DNA of 56,429 nt from Sporothrix humicola (GCA_021396245.1 WNYE01000143.1:1-56429); one strand, 5' to 3'. Numbered from the stretch's first letter, positions 46,145 through 55,275 are shown. A program made the numbers and translations. Notes: generated from the sequence alone by a model not told the origin.

Positions 46145-46691
46145 CTAAGCTTTGCCATTGTCGTCTCCATCCTCGCTCGCGCTGCCATTGCCGGAATCGA
46201 GGCCGGGTACAGGATCAGACACCTCGCTGCCCGTTCCAGCACCTCTCATCTCCTGGGACAGGTATGCAACAACCGCTTCAGGGACATAGAAGCTCCGATC
46301 ATGGCATACGGGGCGCCCGTGGTGAGTCTCAAACTGTCCGCTATTTGGTTCCTCCAAGTTAGAATCGCTGCTGCCAATGCTGGCTGACCGAGAGTGGCAC
46401 TGCATCGACCAGGTGTCAAGGTCGTCGGTGAGCTCGGCTGGCTTCATGTTAGACCGGACGGATTGAAGTATGACGGACTTGATGTTAAGGTGAGCTCTGC
46501 TTACAACGACTGTTATTCGTGGTCTTGTCATGATAATCACAAGCAGAAGCAAACTCAGCGGCAGTCGAAGCAGCGGTGATCGAAGAAGTATCTTTGTAAG
46601 CATCAACAGTCGTCCCAGTCGAACCCTTCTGCTTTGATTCAACCGTACCGGCTTCAACGGTAGACGTAGACGAGGTGAATACATTGACACA
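46145..46691 (-). pseudogene. Array copy that lost its start and promoter
   Basis: Exon 1 frame is open from a TGA at 46692 and reads STVEAGTVESKQKGSTG and TAASTAAEFASACDYHDK, but contains no ATG. It ends at a GTAAGC donor in phase 1. After a CTAAC branch and CCAG acceptor, exon 2 reads LTDDLDTWSMQCHSRSASIG, FYVPEAVVAYLSQEMRG and an acidic end with VPGLDSGNGSASEDG. Exon 2 and splice sites are intact; the start codon and the usual upstream module are missing in the 200 bp before the next gene. Confidence 0.6.
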
Positions 46692-46917
46692 TCACAGTAC
46701 TTCACTGGACAATACGGTCACGCTGTTTGGGATAAGAGATGTATCTTCATTATTTCATAGGATATTTGTATCATAGTCCATATCTCAATTATTGACATGA
46801 CCTGCCATCTTTTCTGGTGACTTCTCAGTTGACCAGCCTTGAGAGGACGGCGGACCCTCAACCTCTCTACTTCCCAAAACATCAGATCCTCGAAGCAGCA
46901 GTTAAGGCGAATTCTCC

Positions 46918-47532
46918 TCAGTTGTCTTCATGATTGTTGTCTTGCCCAGCGTCGCTATCATCTGTGCCACTGTCTGGCACCAGGTCTGGAACAGAGTCCG
47001 AATTATCGGCTACTTGTGCCGTATCCCGCATGTTGTTGTATAAAAATGTCACGATAGATCTCGGGATGTAATAATTACCCCCAATGGAACCCTGATCCTC
47101 GCCACGGTCGTTGTCATCGGCATCGCTCTCCTCTCCGCTGGAATCGCTCGGATTCCCATCAGTCGACCATGTTTCCTGGTCTTCGCCTTCCTTGTCATCA
47201 CCACTGTCATCAGACGCTAGACACAGGATTCGGTTAGATGGAGCAAAACATTGGTAAGCGTAAAAGCTTTTTGGGCACCACTCACTTGGCTGAGAATACT
47301 CAGTATTGTCACTCGAGGCGGCGATCGGACTATTGGCGACGGGCGTTGTGCCTTCCATGTTGTCAGTCGAATCATTCATGCTGGACTGAGAAGCGGCATT
47401 GTTGTCTGTCCTGGACGAAATTCCACTTGACTGGCCTGTGATGTTTTCGTTCCCGTTTGCGTGGCCATTTGTCGTATTTGCGGCGTTTGAGGTCCCGGAG
47501 GGATTGGGCGGTCCCTCGTCGGGTCCAGTCAT
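46918..47532 (-). CDS. Array gene, DTWST-type with VPDLVPD tail
   Basis: Exons 47532-47286 and 47216-46918; 69-nt GTGAGT intron, phase 1, CTAAC branch; 181 aa (an unspliced version is also open). Exon 1 (MTGPDEGPPNPSGTSNAANT and on) is Asn/Ser/Thr-rich. Exon 2: GEDQETWSTDGNPSDSSGEE, then Asp-rich, YYIPRSIVTFLYNNMRD (helix) and SVPDLVPDSGTDDSDAGQD. It has a perfect promoter module at 47661-47751. This is the best reference for the type-1 family. Confidence 0.82.
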   Translation of the reverse strand: MTGPDEGPPNPSGTSNAANTTNGHANGNENITGQSSGISSRTDNNAASQSSMNDSTDNMEGTTPVANSPIAASSDNTEYSQPSEWCPKSFYAYQCFAPSNRILCLASDDSGDDKEGEDQETWSTDGNPSDSSGEESDADDNDRGEDQGSIGGNYYIPRSIVTFLYNNMRDTAQVADNSDSVPDLVPDSGTDDSDAGQDNNHEDN

Positions 47533-47660
47533 CCTGACTTAGGACGGTCGATTCGTGTGTGTCAAAAGCTCACAAGTCGCAAAGGCAAAGTGATACAAAT
47601 GTAAAGTCTGTCGATGAGTGATAGAGACGAAGTAAAGAGGAAGACGAAAGCGCCTGGTAA

Positions 47661-47751
47661 GACGCGTCAAAATTTTCTCTGTCTGCACGCAAACATATCC
47701 AAATCGGAAGGCGCGATGAGCTCCATGAAAACACCACAAAGGGAAGGAGCG
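47661..47751 (-). promoter_or_regulatory. GACGCGTC plus Box 1 and Box 2
   Basis: GACGCGTC 47661-47668, CAAACATATCC 47690-47700, GGAAGGCGCGATGAG 47706, GGAAGGAGCG 47742. The palindrome is about 130 bp from the ATG. Confidence 0.62.
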
Positions 47752-47908
47752 CTCTGTGGACTTGTTTTATTCACCATGCACGGTTTCTTTGCGTTGTAAG
47801 AACACATTTTATTTGTAAATTACGACTTGGGTGCAGAGATGAATTGACTTTTGAAATTCCTCCAATTGAGAAGGGGACGTATTCTCAGATATCTTAATGG
47901 TTGCTGCC

Positions 47909-48537
47909 CTACCCACGGTCATTTTCATCACTATCTGTGCCATTGTCCGGCACGACATCGCGAACTGGCTCCGCAACCTCTGCGCCCCTCAGTGCACTCT
48001 GGCTCGGGCCCAGATACCGCATCCCGCATCGCAGGTACTCATCGAAGGCACTCCATAACGCTTCCCGGGACACAGAAGTCTGGTCTCCGGTAAGCCGCAT
48101 CTCCCAGCCCTCTCGTATTGTTGGAATCCGGCTCGTTATCATGGAAATAATATTCATCTCCCCGAACACTTGAGGAGTGGTTGCCGTCTGTGGACCAAGT
48201 GTCGGAACTTTGGCCGGAGTCACGGGCTGCTGGGACTGTTAGATTAAACTGGCAATGGCATAGTAATACTTGGGCTTTCACTTACCTGAATGATCGGGGT
48301 CGTCCTCGTCATAACTGCTTTCAGCCGAAGCTGTGCCAGTAGAAGCATCGGTCGATGGTTCAACAGATTCTGTGCCAACTTTCTTGGATCCAGATGTGTC
48401 AGATGTGATGTCCTCTGTGTCATTATCACCGGCAGTAGCACACCGGTGGGCATCATTCTCGACGGTCTCTTCATTTGCGTTGAGAATCAAAATCTTGGAG
48501 AAATCTGTGTCATACTATCACTTTTATTTTTGTCCAT
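47909..48537 (-). pseudogene. Frameshifted array copy with hybrid features
   Basis: ATG at 48537 opens MDKNKSDSMTQIS, like the MD-x-NQ starts of the type-2 genes further right, but runs into TGA. The continuation KILILNANEETVENDAHRC to EDDPDHS lies in another frame and ends at a GTAAGT donor in phase 1. Exon 2 (SGQSSDTWSTDGNHSSSVRG) stops after VPGSVMECLR; the rest (YLRCGMRYLGPSQ, VVPDNGTDSDEND) is again shifted. At least two frameshifts, and no upstream module. It combines a type-2-like start with a type-1 tail. Confidence 0.6.
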
Positions 48538-48710
48538 GTTCACGCCGCGACTTGCAGCAAAGTTTATTTATCAGTGTGGCTGACTTGTGCATTTCTCACA
48601 ATGTTTGTTCTCCTCGCATCCCATATTTTCTGATGGCCACTGCTCATCTATTGTCAAGAACTGGATGCTTTGTAAACATCAATCTAATCGTCGAGCTTAA
48701 AATAATGACT

Positions 48711-49197
48711 TCAATTGTTTTCCTTGTTGCTTTCCTCCTCTCTGACCATCATGGTGGCCAGTGCCATTACGGCGGCCAGCTCTTTGAGGTCCTCGGGGAA
48801 GACGCTTTCGTTAGTGTTTTCGTTGTTGTTGCTATTATTTTGGCCCTGGCTCGATCCGCTTGTCTTCGACCCTGCTGTCCCAGTGGTAAACCACCGAGAC
48901 GCATCGTCCGCTATCTGTGCTGCAAAAATTGTTAGACTGAATTAAATCATAAGGAAGACAGAAACCTGAGAGGGAGATATACATACCCGGTTCATTGGGA
49001 GGATTTGTATTGTGGCCAACAGAGACAGGGGTAGAGCTAGCCTCTGTGACATCGGCAGACGTTTGTACATCCTTTTCATGATCCGCCCAATGCTCGCTTT
49101 TGGTGGCCGTATTTCCAACATCTGAGCTGTTGGCATTTTGCTCTGCATGAATCCTAAGTAGGACTCGTGCAGCGTCTTCACGCGGCTCCTGGTCTAT
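48711..49197 (-). pseudogene. Type-2 array gene whose start codon reads ATA
   Basis: Exons 49197-48987 and 48919-48711; GTATGT donor, TCTAAC branch, phase 1. The N-terminus aligns with the family start as DQEPREDAARVLLRIHAEQ, preceded by ATA where relatives have ATG. Exon 2: ADDASRWFTTGTAGSKTSGS, Asn/Ser-rich, then FPEDLKELAAVMALATMM (the type-2 tail) and an acidic end. The body (about 139 codons) is intact. The normal promoter region is replaced by the neighbour's exon 1 and leader-like sequence, so it is probably silent or translated from another codon. Confidence 0.55.
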
Positions 49198-49379
49198 TGT
49201 AGATGTAAATGTGACTTGGAACTTGAGGTTGCGGCGGTTGGTGCTGGAGTTCAACACGAAGATAATATGGCGAGAGGACGAGGGAACGTGTTGGATCTTG
49301 TTGAGAAGAGTAGACACGATAAGAGACTGTGTGGTTTTGGGAGGGAAAAAGTAGCAAATTCTGTCCCCAAAAAGTAAGC

Positions 49380-49527
49380 ACGCGTTTGGCAAAATGGTTG
49401 TCGTCGTTATCTGCGTTGGCCACCTCATCTTTGTGACCATCTGTAGCAGTGGTTCCGTTTTCATCTTTCTCCATTTTGGAGAATTGGCCAGAACGGATGT
49501 CGGCCAAAATCTGATGTTCGGGCCCAT
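49380..49527 (-). pseudogene. Type-2 exon-1 fragment with its own promoter
   Basis: ATG at 49527 is one base out of frame with HQILADIRSGQFSKMEKDE, which matches the type-2 start of the gene at 50.7 kb (EILAKIASGEFSKD). The coding part fades after DNDDNHFAKR, and no exon 2 follows before the next copy begins. The promoter (49646-49755) is present. A deletion seems to have joined this exon 1 to the leader of the 48.7 kb copy. Confidence 0.45.
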
Positions 49528-49645
49528 TCTGGCTATGCGTGGTAGATGTCGATAAGCGTGTAAAGTTATGGGTGTCGTGAACTGAATAAAGCATGAGCAG
49601 CTCTCTACACAAATTAAAATGTGGTGGAAATGATGAGCGCAAAAA

Positions 49646-49755
49646 GACACGTCAAAAATTTCTTTTCTGCTTGTGGACGTGGAAGGCATACAAACACGTC
49701 CAAAATGGAAAGAGGGATGAGCCCAAAGAAAGGGTCCAAATATGGAAGGCACGCG
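49646..49755 (-). promoter_or_regulatory. Near-complete array promoter
   Basis: GACACGTC 49646 (one change from GACGCGTC), CAAACACGTCC 49691, GGAAAGAGGGATGAG 49707, GGAAGGCACGCGG 49744. Spacings are 61 and 37 bp, as in intact modules. Confidence 0.55.
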
Positions 49756-49849
49756 GTCTGGTCATTTTTGACTTTGCAAGGTCGCTTTCTGGGAACATTT
49801 TTTACTCATCATGGAAACGCCGAGTTTTTCGCTCGACCCGAGCAGAATC

Positions 49850-50324
49850 TCAATTTCTTTTCTGATTGTTGTTATCGTCCCTGGCCTTCATTGTGGCCAG
49901 TGCCATTGCGCATGAAAGCTCTTGGTAGCACTCCGAGAGGACACTGTCGCCATGGTTCTCGTGATTTTTGGCATCGTTGAAGTTAGAGCTGCTTGCAGCA
50001 ATGGTCGACCAGTCGTCACCACCGACGTCCGTTGACTCTGGAAAATTATGAGACTTTTTCGAAAACAATCAAGGTGGCAAAGAGGGTAATAGACTTGCCC
50101 GTGAAATGTACCCGGTGCAGGGTAGGACTAGCGGCGTGGTCAGTTTCCGTCGGATCGGGAGACGTCTGTAGCCTTTGGTTCTCGTCCTGTCACCCGCTGG
50201 CCTCATTTCTGTCCTCAACTCGTATGCTGTCGGATCAGCTAGCAACATTGAAAGAAGAGGCAGGCTAATCTGAGCGAATATTGACCGAGATCCGTGTGAT
50301 ATTATCACATTCTTTTTTGTTCAT
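49850..50324 (-). pseudogene. Type-2 copy with three stops in exon 1
   Basis: ATG at 50324 opens MNKKECDNITRISVNIRSD, then TAG, and further TGA codons interrupt the same frame before a GT donor near 50110. Exon 2 (about 50050-49850) is intact: TDVGGDDWSTIAASSSNFND, then YQELSCAMALATMKARDD and a Lys/Asn end. The decay is confined to exon 1. Only a remnant of Box 1 (ACAGGAGCGT, near 50450) is visible upstream. Confidence 0.6.
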
Positions 50325-50681
50325 GTTAACGAGACAGCAGAGGGTGCCAATATGAAACCTCTTGCCAAAACCTTGTTTTCAGCGAGGAGAGGAGACACAA
50401 GTGAAGCAGAAGAGCTGGGAGCTGAGAAAACAAAGTATTCCTCACAAATGACAGGAGCGTCATATCAACATTTCCCACTTGCAAAGTAGCTCTTGGATAA
50501 CGTCTTTTACAGATCACGACTTGAGTCCAGGACCTGTCACGGGTTTGGTAATTTTATTTCTTCTAACGTAAATCCACATGTCATGTTGTGCCTTGCCATA
50601 GCCTATGCTTCTCATTTGAGCCTCAGACTGGCTGGTCATTGTTTATTAAACTAGACGTACGGCTCCTGCTCTAAAATAGGT

Positions 50682-51163
50682 CTAGTTTTCAGTATCATCT
50701 TCTTCACTCCGTGCCTTCATAGTGGCAAGTGCCATGACAGCACCCAACTCTTTAGGGTCTTGAGGGAGGACATTGTCATTGTCCTTGTCATCATTGTCGT
50801 GGCCGCTTGTATCATGGGAACCTCCAGTTGTGGCAGTAGACCACTGGTCAGCTTGTTCATCTGTTGAGATTGATTCATTAGACTGCGTCAGGAAATATGT
50901 GAACAACAAGTGAACAATTTAATCTTACTTGGTCTGCCGGAGCTGCTCTCGCCGATCTCATTGTGGGCTGTTGTGGAGGTAGAGGCTGATACGTCAGATG
51001 GCATCGCAGGTTGATGACTACTTTTGTGATCTCCTTTGGCCGGGTCACATTCGTGGCTATCAGAAGTTCTGGACTCTGTACCGCTATTGCCATCCTTGGA
51101 GAACTCGCCAGAAGCAATCTTTGCCAAAATTTCGGCAACGATGGCGCGTTGATCCGGGTCCAT
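50682..51163 (-). CDS. Type-2 array gene, DQWST and LPQDPKEL tail
   Basis: Exons 51163-50929 and 50860-50682; 68-nt GTAAGA intron, phase 1; 137 aa. ATG at 51163 was chosen over the open upstream frame because relatives begin MD-x-x-QR. Exon 1: MDPDQRAIVAEILAKIASGE (a short helix), then Ser/Thr/His-rich. Exon 2: EQADQWSTATTGGSHDTSGH, then LPQDPKELGAVMALATMKAR and an acidic end. No known domain; the two short helices flanking disordered acidic sequence suggest an adaptor-like protein. Boxes 1 and 2 at 51370 and 51406 are clear, but ACGCGT is absent. Confidence 0.8.
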
Positions 51164-51369
51164 CTCGATATGGATGTTGTCAAAGAATATTCCTTTTAGT
51201 AATATGCAAAAGGAGAAGTGCTCTGAACGGATTGTGAAGGTGGTGGTTGCTTGAGGAGGAATTGGCAGGGAAAGAAGAGGGACATGGAAAAGATGCAAAG
51301 TTTGCATGATATGTCCTAGCTCTATTGTCTGGGGGAAATAGCAGCAATAGCAGCAATCGCAGCAAAAAT

Positions 51370-51416
51370 GGAAGGAGCGATGAACACAAGAAAGACAACA
51401 AAAACGGAAGGAGCAC
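51370..51416 (-). promoter_or_regulatory. Box 1 and Box 2 of the 50.7 kb gene
   Basis: GGAAGGAGCGATGAACACAA (51370) and GGAAGGAGCAC (51406), 36 bp apart, about 210-250 bp upstream of the ATG. A weaker second copy of the pair lies at about 51525-51575 (GAAAGAGTGATGAACC.., TGGCAAGAGCAGA), suggesting a duplicated promoter. No ACGCGT. Confidence 0.55.
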
Positions 51417-51485
51417 ACAAGTCCTCAGGGAAGGCGCTGTCGTCAGTTGAGGCCATCACGGCTGCGTTTCGATCCGTATGCGCTG

Positions 51486-51512
51486 TCAATCGACCATCGA
51501 CCATCGACCATC
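51486..51512. repeat. Three tandem copies of TCGACCA
   Basis: Three 7-bp units between the two copies of the box pair. Short, perfect, probably slippage. Confidence 0.5.
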
Positions 51513-51744
51513 TCTATTAACTGTAACAGAAATAGAAAGAGTGATGAACCCTGAAGACAGCACCAAAAATGGCAAGAGCAGAGTCTGGCTGGATGCATCT
51601 CAAAGTTGGTGCTCACGAAGAGCATGTTTTGGGACGTCACTTAATCAAGGCTCGAGGGATGTTCCTGAACATGACATCTTGTTCCCATGTTCTCTGACCA
51701 CCAGGTACGGGCCATGATACTGATGGCAGACGTCTTGAGCAGAT

Positions 51745-51945
51745 CTATTCTTCTGTCGTCTTAACAAATGCATTGGTCCAAGACTTATTATCTCCATCAT
51801 CCCCGACCTTCATGGCGACCAGAGCGGCAGCCGTGATCAACTCCTCGGGGTCCTCCGGGGGGATGTTGTCAGCGTCTCCACCATCTTCGCCTCCGTTTTT
51901 GTCACAGGTCCTCAATTTGACACGGAGACTATATGTTAAGGTCGA
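51745..51945 (-). pseudogene. Type-2 exon-2 remnant
   Basis: Reads DKNGGEDGGDADNIPPEDPE, ELITAAALVAMKVGDDG to TAG at 51745. The PEDPEEL..AAALVAMK part matches the type-2 tail. Upstream the frame reaches a TGA near 51950 without DTWST, exon 1, ATG or promoter. A truncated copy. Confidence 0.5.
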
Positions 51946-52139
51946 TCAAGGAGACGTTGGTGATTTCCAAGAAAATAACGAAGGTGAAGATATTTGAAGA
52001 TGGTTTGAAAATGCGAAAAAGTCGAGTAGAAGAGAAGACACACGGATTGAAGAAATGGAGAACGGCAAACTATGGAAGAAACAAAACGTTGAGAAAGTTT
52101 GGGCCCAAATGGCCGGAGTAGTTCACCTGGTGAGGCCAA

Positions 52140-52430
52140 TTTTTTTTCTCCTCAGACTTCAGGAAGAAATACATTTTTTCCTCGTAACAGTCTGATTTTT
52201 ATTGCCTTTGGTACCTACTTGAGTATGTCCATTCGCCTGGCCTAGCAATGTTCTCTCTCTCTTTTTTTTTTTTTTTTGGCATATTCGCCGTCATGCTAAG
52301 CAAAGAGGCATGTACATGCCGGTGCCGGGAGTAGAAGTGACATCTGGTCCACGACTCCGAATCAACTTCTGCCACCAAACTCGCTCTCCTGTCAGATAGA
52401 TTTTTTTTTTTTTTTCAAAATTTTCATCAA
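52140..52430. other. T-tract-rich spacer
   Basis: Runs of 9-18 T (near 52140, 52262 and 52400) between a truncated copy and the next gene. No coding signal. Confidence 0.4.
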
Positions 52431-52589
52431 AAAATACAGGTAATACTGATGTTTCTTATTCGTATCTAGCATCTCCTTTCTTGACTTGCTCGTACAGTGA
52501 GAGTACCATGCGGCATCAAAAGTGCTGTGATAGCTATCCCGCCTTGTTGCCTCGTAAACTTGCAGCCCTCAAGTGGCCCAAGCCTAAAT

Positions 52590-53129
52590 TCAAGTAGTAT
52601 TCTTATCCGACTTTGTGTTCTTCATTCTCGCCAATGCCATTACGGCATCCCGTTCCTGAGGGTCTTGGGGTAGCCCTGCTTCTGCTTCCGTGCTATTGCT
52701 GTTGTTGCCATTGTCGCCGGTATGACTAGAGGCTGATGTAGCCACACCTGTCCCGGGATTGATCTCATCTGTAACCACAGAATATTAGACACGTTGACCA
52801 CGAATCGAACGTTTGAAGGCTTGTATGTTCGACTTACCCATACTGCAAGCCTGGCCTGCACTGGGCTCTAGAAGTCCCGGGGCGGAGGCCGTGGATGGGG
52901 CGGTGTCGGGGACAGGAACAGCCTCGTGGCTAGACACTCCACCTTCCGTCGATGGCTGATGATTCTCCCCATTGGCTGGGAACATGTCGGGACTCGCCTT
53001 ATCTTGTGCCGCCGTGGTTTGTGTCAAAGTACCTGTGTCAGATTCTCTCCCACCATTTTCGCGAGAGTATTGTGTTGCGTGAATTTTAAGCAAAATGCAT
53101 GCTATATCTGCACGCTGATTCTGGTCCAT
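52590..53129 (-). CDS. Type-2 array gene, LPQDPQER tail
   Basis: Exons 53129-52838 and 52768-52590; 69-nt GTAAGT intron, phase 1; 156 aa. Exon 1: MDQNQRADIACILLKIHATQ, then Thr/Ser/Pro/Glu-rich disordered sequence. Exon 2 opens DEINPGTGVATSASSHTGD, where the usual Trp is missing, and ends LPQDPQERDAVMALARMKNT. Exon 2 is exactly as long (179 nt) as in the 50.7 kb gene, so the two are close duplicates. GGAAGGAGCGATGG at 53341 lies about 210 bp upstream; no ACGCGT palindrome is seen. Confidence 0.8.
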
Positions 53130-53340
53130 CGTGGACTGCAGCGTCGCCTTGTAGGCCCAAAGGGTCAAGATGAGTGTGGTGAGAGAGGTGGGAGAGATGA
53201 GAAGTAGCTATTTGAGTAGGAAGGAGACCGTAGGAGAGTGGGATGGTCAATAACAGAAATGAAAAACAGAAAACGAACTAGCTGAGATGAGGCTCAAAAG
53301 AAGTCTCTGTGGGAAGTAGGGACGCCAGTTCAACAGATAT

Positions 53341-53354
53341 GGAAGGAGCGATGG
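53341..53354 (-). promoter_or_regulatory. Box 1 of the 52.6 kb gene
   Basis: GGAAGGAGCGATGG, about 210 bp upstream of the ATG at 53129. Box 2 is degenerate (GGCAGGAAAGCG, near 53378). Confidence 0.5.
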
Positions 53355-53815
53355 ACTCAAAATCATCATATTTGGCAGGAAAGCGTTCTGCTCAGATTCA
53401 GTTCGGACCCTCTAGACGTTTATTTTTATTCGAAGAAGCCCTGGCCATTATTTCTATTGAGCAGGTGGCACATTTGTGGGTTTAGGACGGTCAACATGAT
53501 TATGGATTTCTATTTGTCGTCCTTCCGCCCATTGGTATCTAGGGCCCAACTGTGCCCAAAGGGAGTGGTGGTCTGCAGACTCGGTTCGAACCTTTTCCCA
53601 TGAGCACGTAGAAAGTAAAGTAGCAAAAGAAAAAGAAAGAATTAAACAAAATGTGGTCATTCTGGTCATCTGGATCTCCATCCAGTTCTCTTTTAGGCAT
53701 CTACCGGTTGTAAACATGCTATTTGGCTTGTGTAAGGCTTGCTCCCTCTCTCTCCAAGGTCCCACCGAGCTCAAGATATCTTTCAATGCCGACCACAATC
53801 AACTGGGGTAACTGT

Positions 53816-54075
53816 CTACTTTACAGCATCCTGTTTTTCCTTCAAATGCTCATCCTCCAATTTATCATCCCTCATTTTTAGAAGTGCCAGCACGGCCATG
53901 TGCTCCCGGGGACTGTCTGGCAGGGGGTATTGGCATCGTTGCTTCTGTTGTCGTCGGTGTGAGGGCTAGAAGTGCCTCTGTTCTCGGTTTGTTCACTTCC
54001 GTCCGCTATGGGCATCTAGTGTCCGTCACTCTCAGCCACATTAGATATCGCCACCGGTGTTCTGTCTCCCAATGC
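53816..54075 (-). pseudogene. Type-2 exon-2 remnant with stop and frameshift
   Basis: After a CTAATCTTAG acceptor-like site: LGDRTPVAISNVAESDGH, TAG, MPIADGSEQTENRGTSSPHT. In another frame follows LPDSPREHMAVLALLKMRDD to a stop at 53816, matching the LPQDP..EL..VMALA.MK tail. The shift falls on a run of five C. No exon 1 is found before the next gene. Confidence 0.5.
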
Positions 54076-54080
54076 TAAGA

Positions 54081-54601
54081 TTAGTTGACACTCAACTGCT
54101 CGACACCAAGAAAGTCTTGGTCTTGGTTCACTTCAGCCTCGTCCATTGCCTTGAAAATGGCCAGAGCCGTGGACGCGAGGCGCTCGTTGGCGCCCTCAAC
54201 CTGGACCGGATTGCCGTCGCCCTCCTGTTTGCCACGGGCGATGCATGTGCCGTGTGTGGCTTCTACAGACCAACTGTCTGCGTCTTGCATTTGCTTGGCC
54301 GGAGCTGAACGTGGTATTAGACACAATGAAAGATGGTAGGTAGGGACAGGGACTGGGCCTGCTTACCCAACTGGTAGATGCGATATTCCTCGTCTGCCGC
54401 CTTCAGAGCTCTTGCGAATATACGATTGCGCCAGTATCTCTCTCCGGGGGGCTTCTTGCCACAACCCTTCGTGTAGGTCTTTTTGGCACTGACGTGCTTG
54501 TTGTTGGAGGTTGCGCTGGCTGGGCCGGCTGCAGCATTACTGTTGTCTTGGGTATTTTCAGCACTGTCAGGCTGGGCGACGTTTGAACGGTGCGCGGGCA
54601 T
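54081..54601 (-). CDS. Divergent type-2 array gene with basic exon 1
   Basis: Exons 54601-54367 and 54304-54081; 61-nt GTAAGC intron, phase 1, 152 aa. Exon 1 differs from the others: after an Asn/Ala-rich start it is basic and helical (KKTYTKGCGKKPPGERYWRN, then RALKAADEEYRIYQL). Exon 2 keeps the pattern: QDADSWSVEATHGTCIARGK, then ERLASTALAIFKAMDEAEVN, the equivalent of EL..VMALA.MK. The RYWRN and KKPPG region could bind nucleic acid, but this is a guess from charge. The promoter has AACGCGTC (54742), GGAAAGAGC (54775) and GGCAGGAGCGG (54810). Confidence 0.77.
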
Positions 54602-54741
54602 GTTTGAAGGATTGATCGATGGTTTGGTGGAGGTGCTATGTCGGAAGATAGATATTGATGAGGATGTTGAGTAGGGATAAAGACAGACAGAGACAGAGAG
54701 AGAGACGCGAAGGAGAAGGGAAAGAGGAAGGTAAGTGGGTG

Positions 54742-54820
54742 AACGCGTCACATATTTTTTGTTGTGACAAAAGTGGAAAGAGCTACTGACTTTTAAGCTC
54801 GTCGAACATGGCAGGAGCGG
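54742..54820 (-). promoter_or_regulatory. AACGCGTC plus two boxes
   Basis: AACGCGTC 54742-54749, GGAAAGAGC from 54775, GGCAGGAGCGG from about 54810. The palindrome lies about 140 bp upstream of the ATG at 54601, the same distance as in the type-1 genes. Confidence 0.55.
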
Positions 54821-55275
54821 AAATCGTGGAGTCTGGCCAAATTCACATTCAACTCAAAATCAGGACAAGCAAAAGTGTCCTGTGCCAAACACGATGTCTT
54901 CACGGGTTCTTGAAATTGCCATTCCATTTCTTTCTCTAATGCATGTAGTTCATGGTCAACTTGGTATGCGCCCGCCGAGCTTTGCACTGTCTAGTCTGTT
55001 CGGATGACAAGAACCAATAATGGTCTCACATTTGGTCCACTCGAGAACAAAATAAATAACTTGGAAAATCAGTTGCATATCGTCGAGCTTTAAAAGACAT
55101 TTCCTGGGACTGTAGGTACCGGGCAAGATGGACAGGATAATGTAAATAGAGGGAAAATATCACGATGGCAGTATTCTGCTTTCATGCTCAGCACAATTTG
55201 ATCTTTCGAGCAGTCATGATTTGTAAAGCTTCTCTTTTTTGTATTGAATTCTCCTCCTCGGCGTCTCTGGTTCCA
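54821..55275. other. Intergenic region
   Basis: About 450 bp between the last clear array gene and the edge gene. No open frame with family motifs. Confidence 0.35.

Noticed and set aside
53578..53600. GGTTCGAA resembling a tRNA B box
   Set aside because: No matching A box or cloverleaf arms around it.
53454..53798. 114-aa minus-strand open frame
   Set aside because: No array motif, no promoter module and composition unlike the neighbours.
8410..54075. Reassignment of TAG as a sense codon
   Set aside because: TAG ends intact genes here (for example the terpene synthase and esterase), and the decayed copies contain TGA and TAA as well as TAG.
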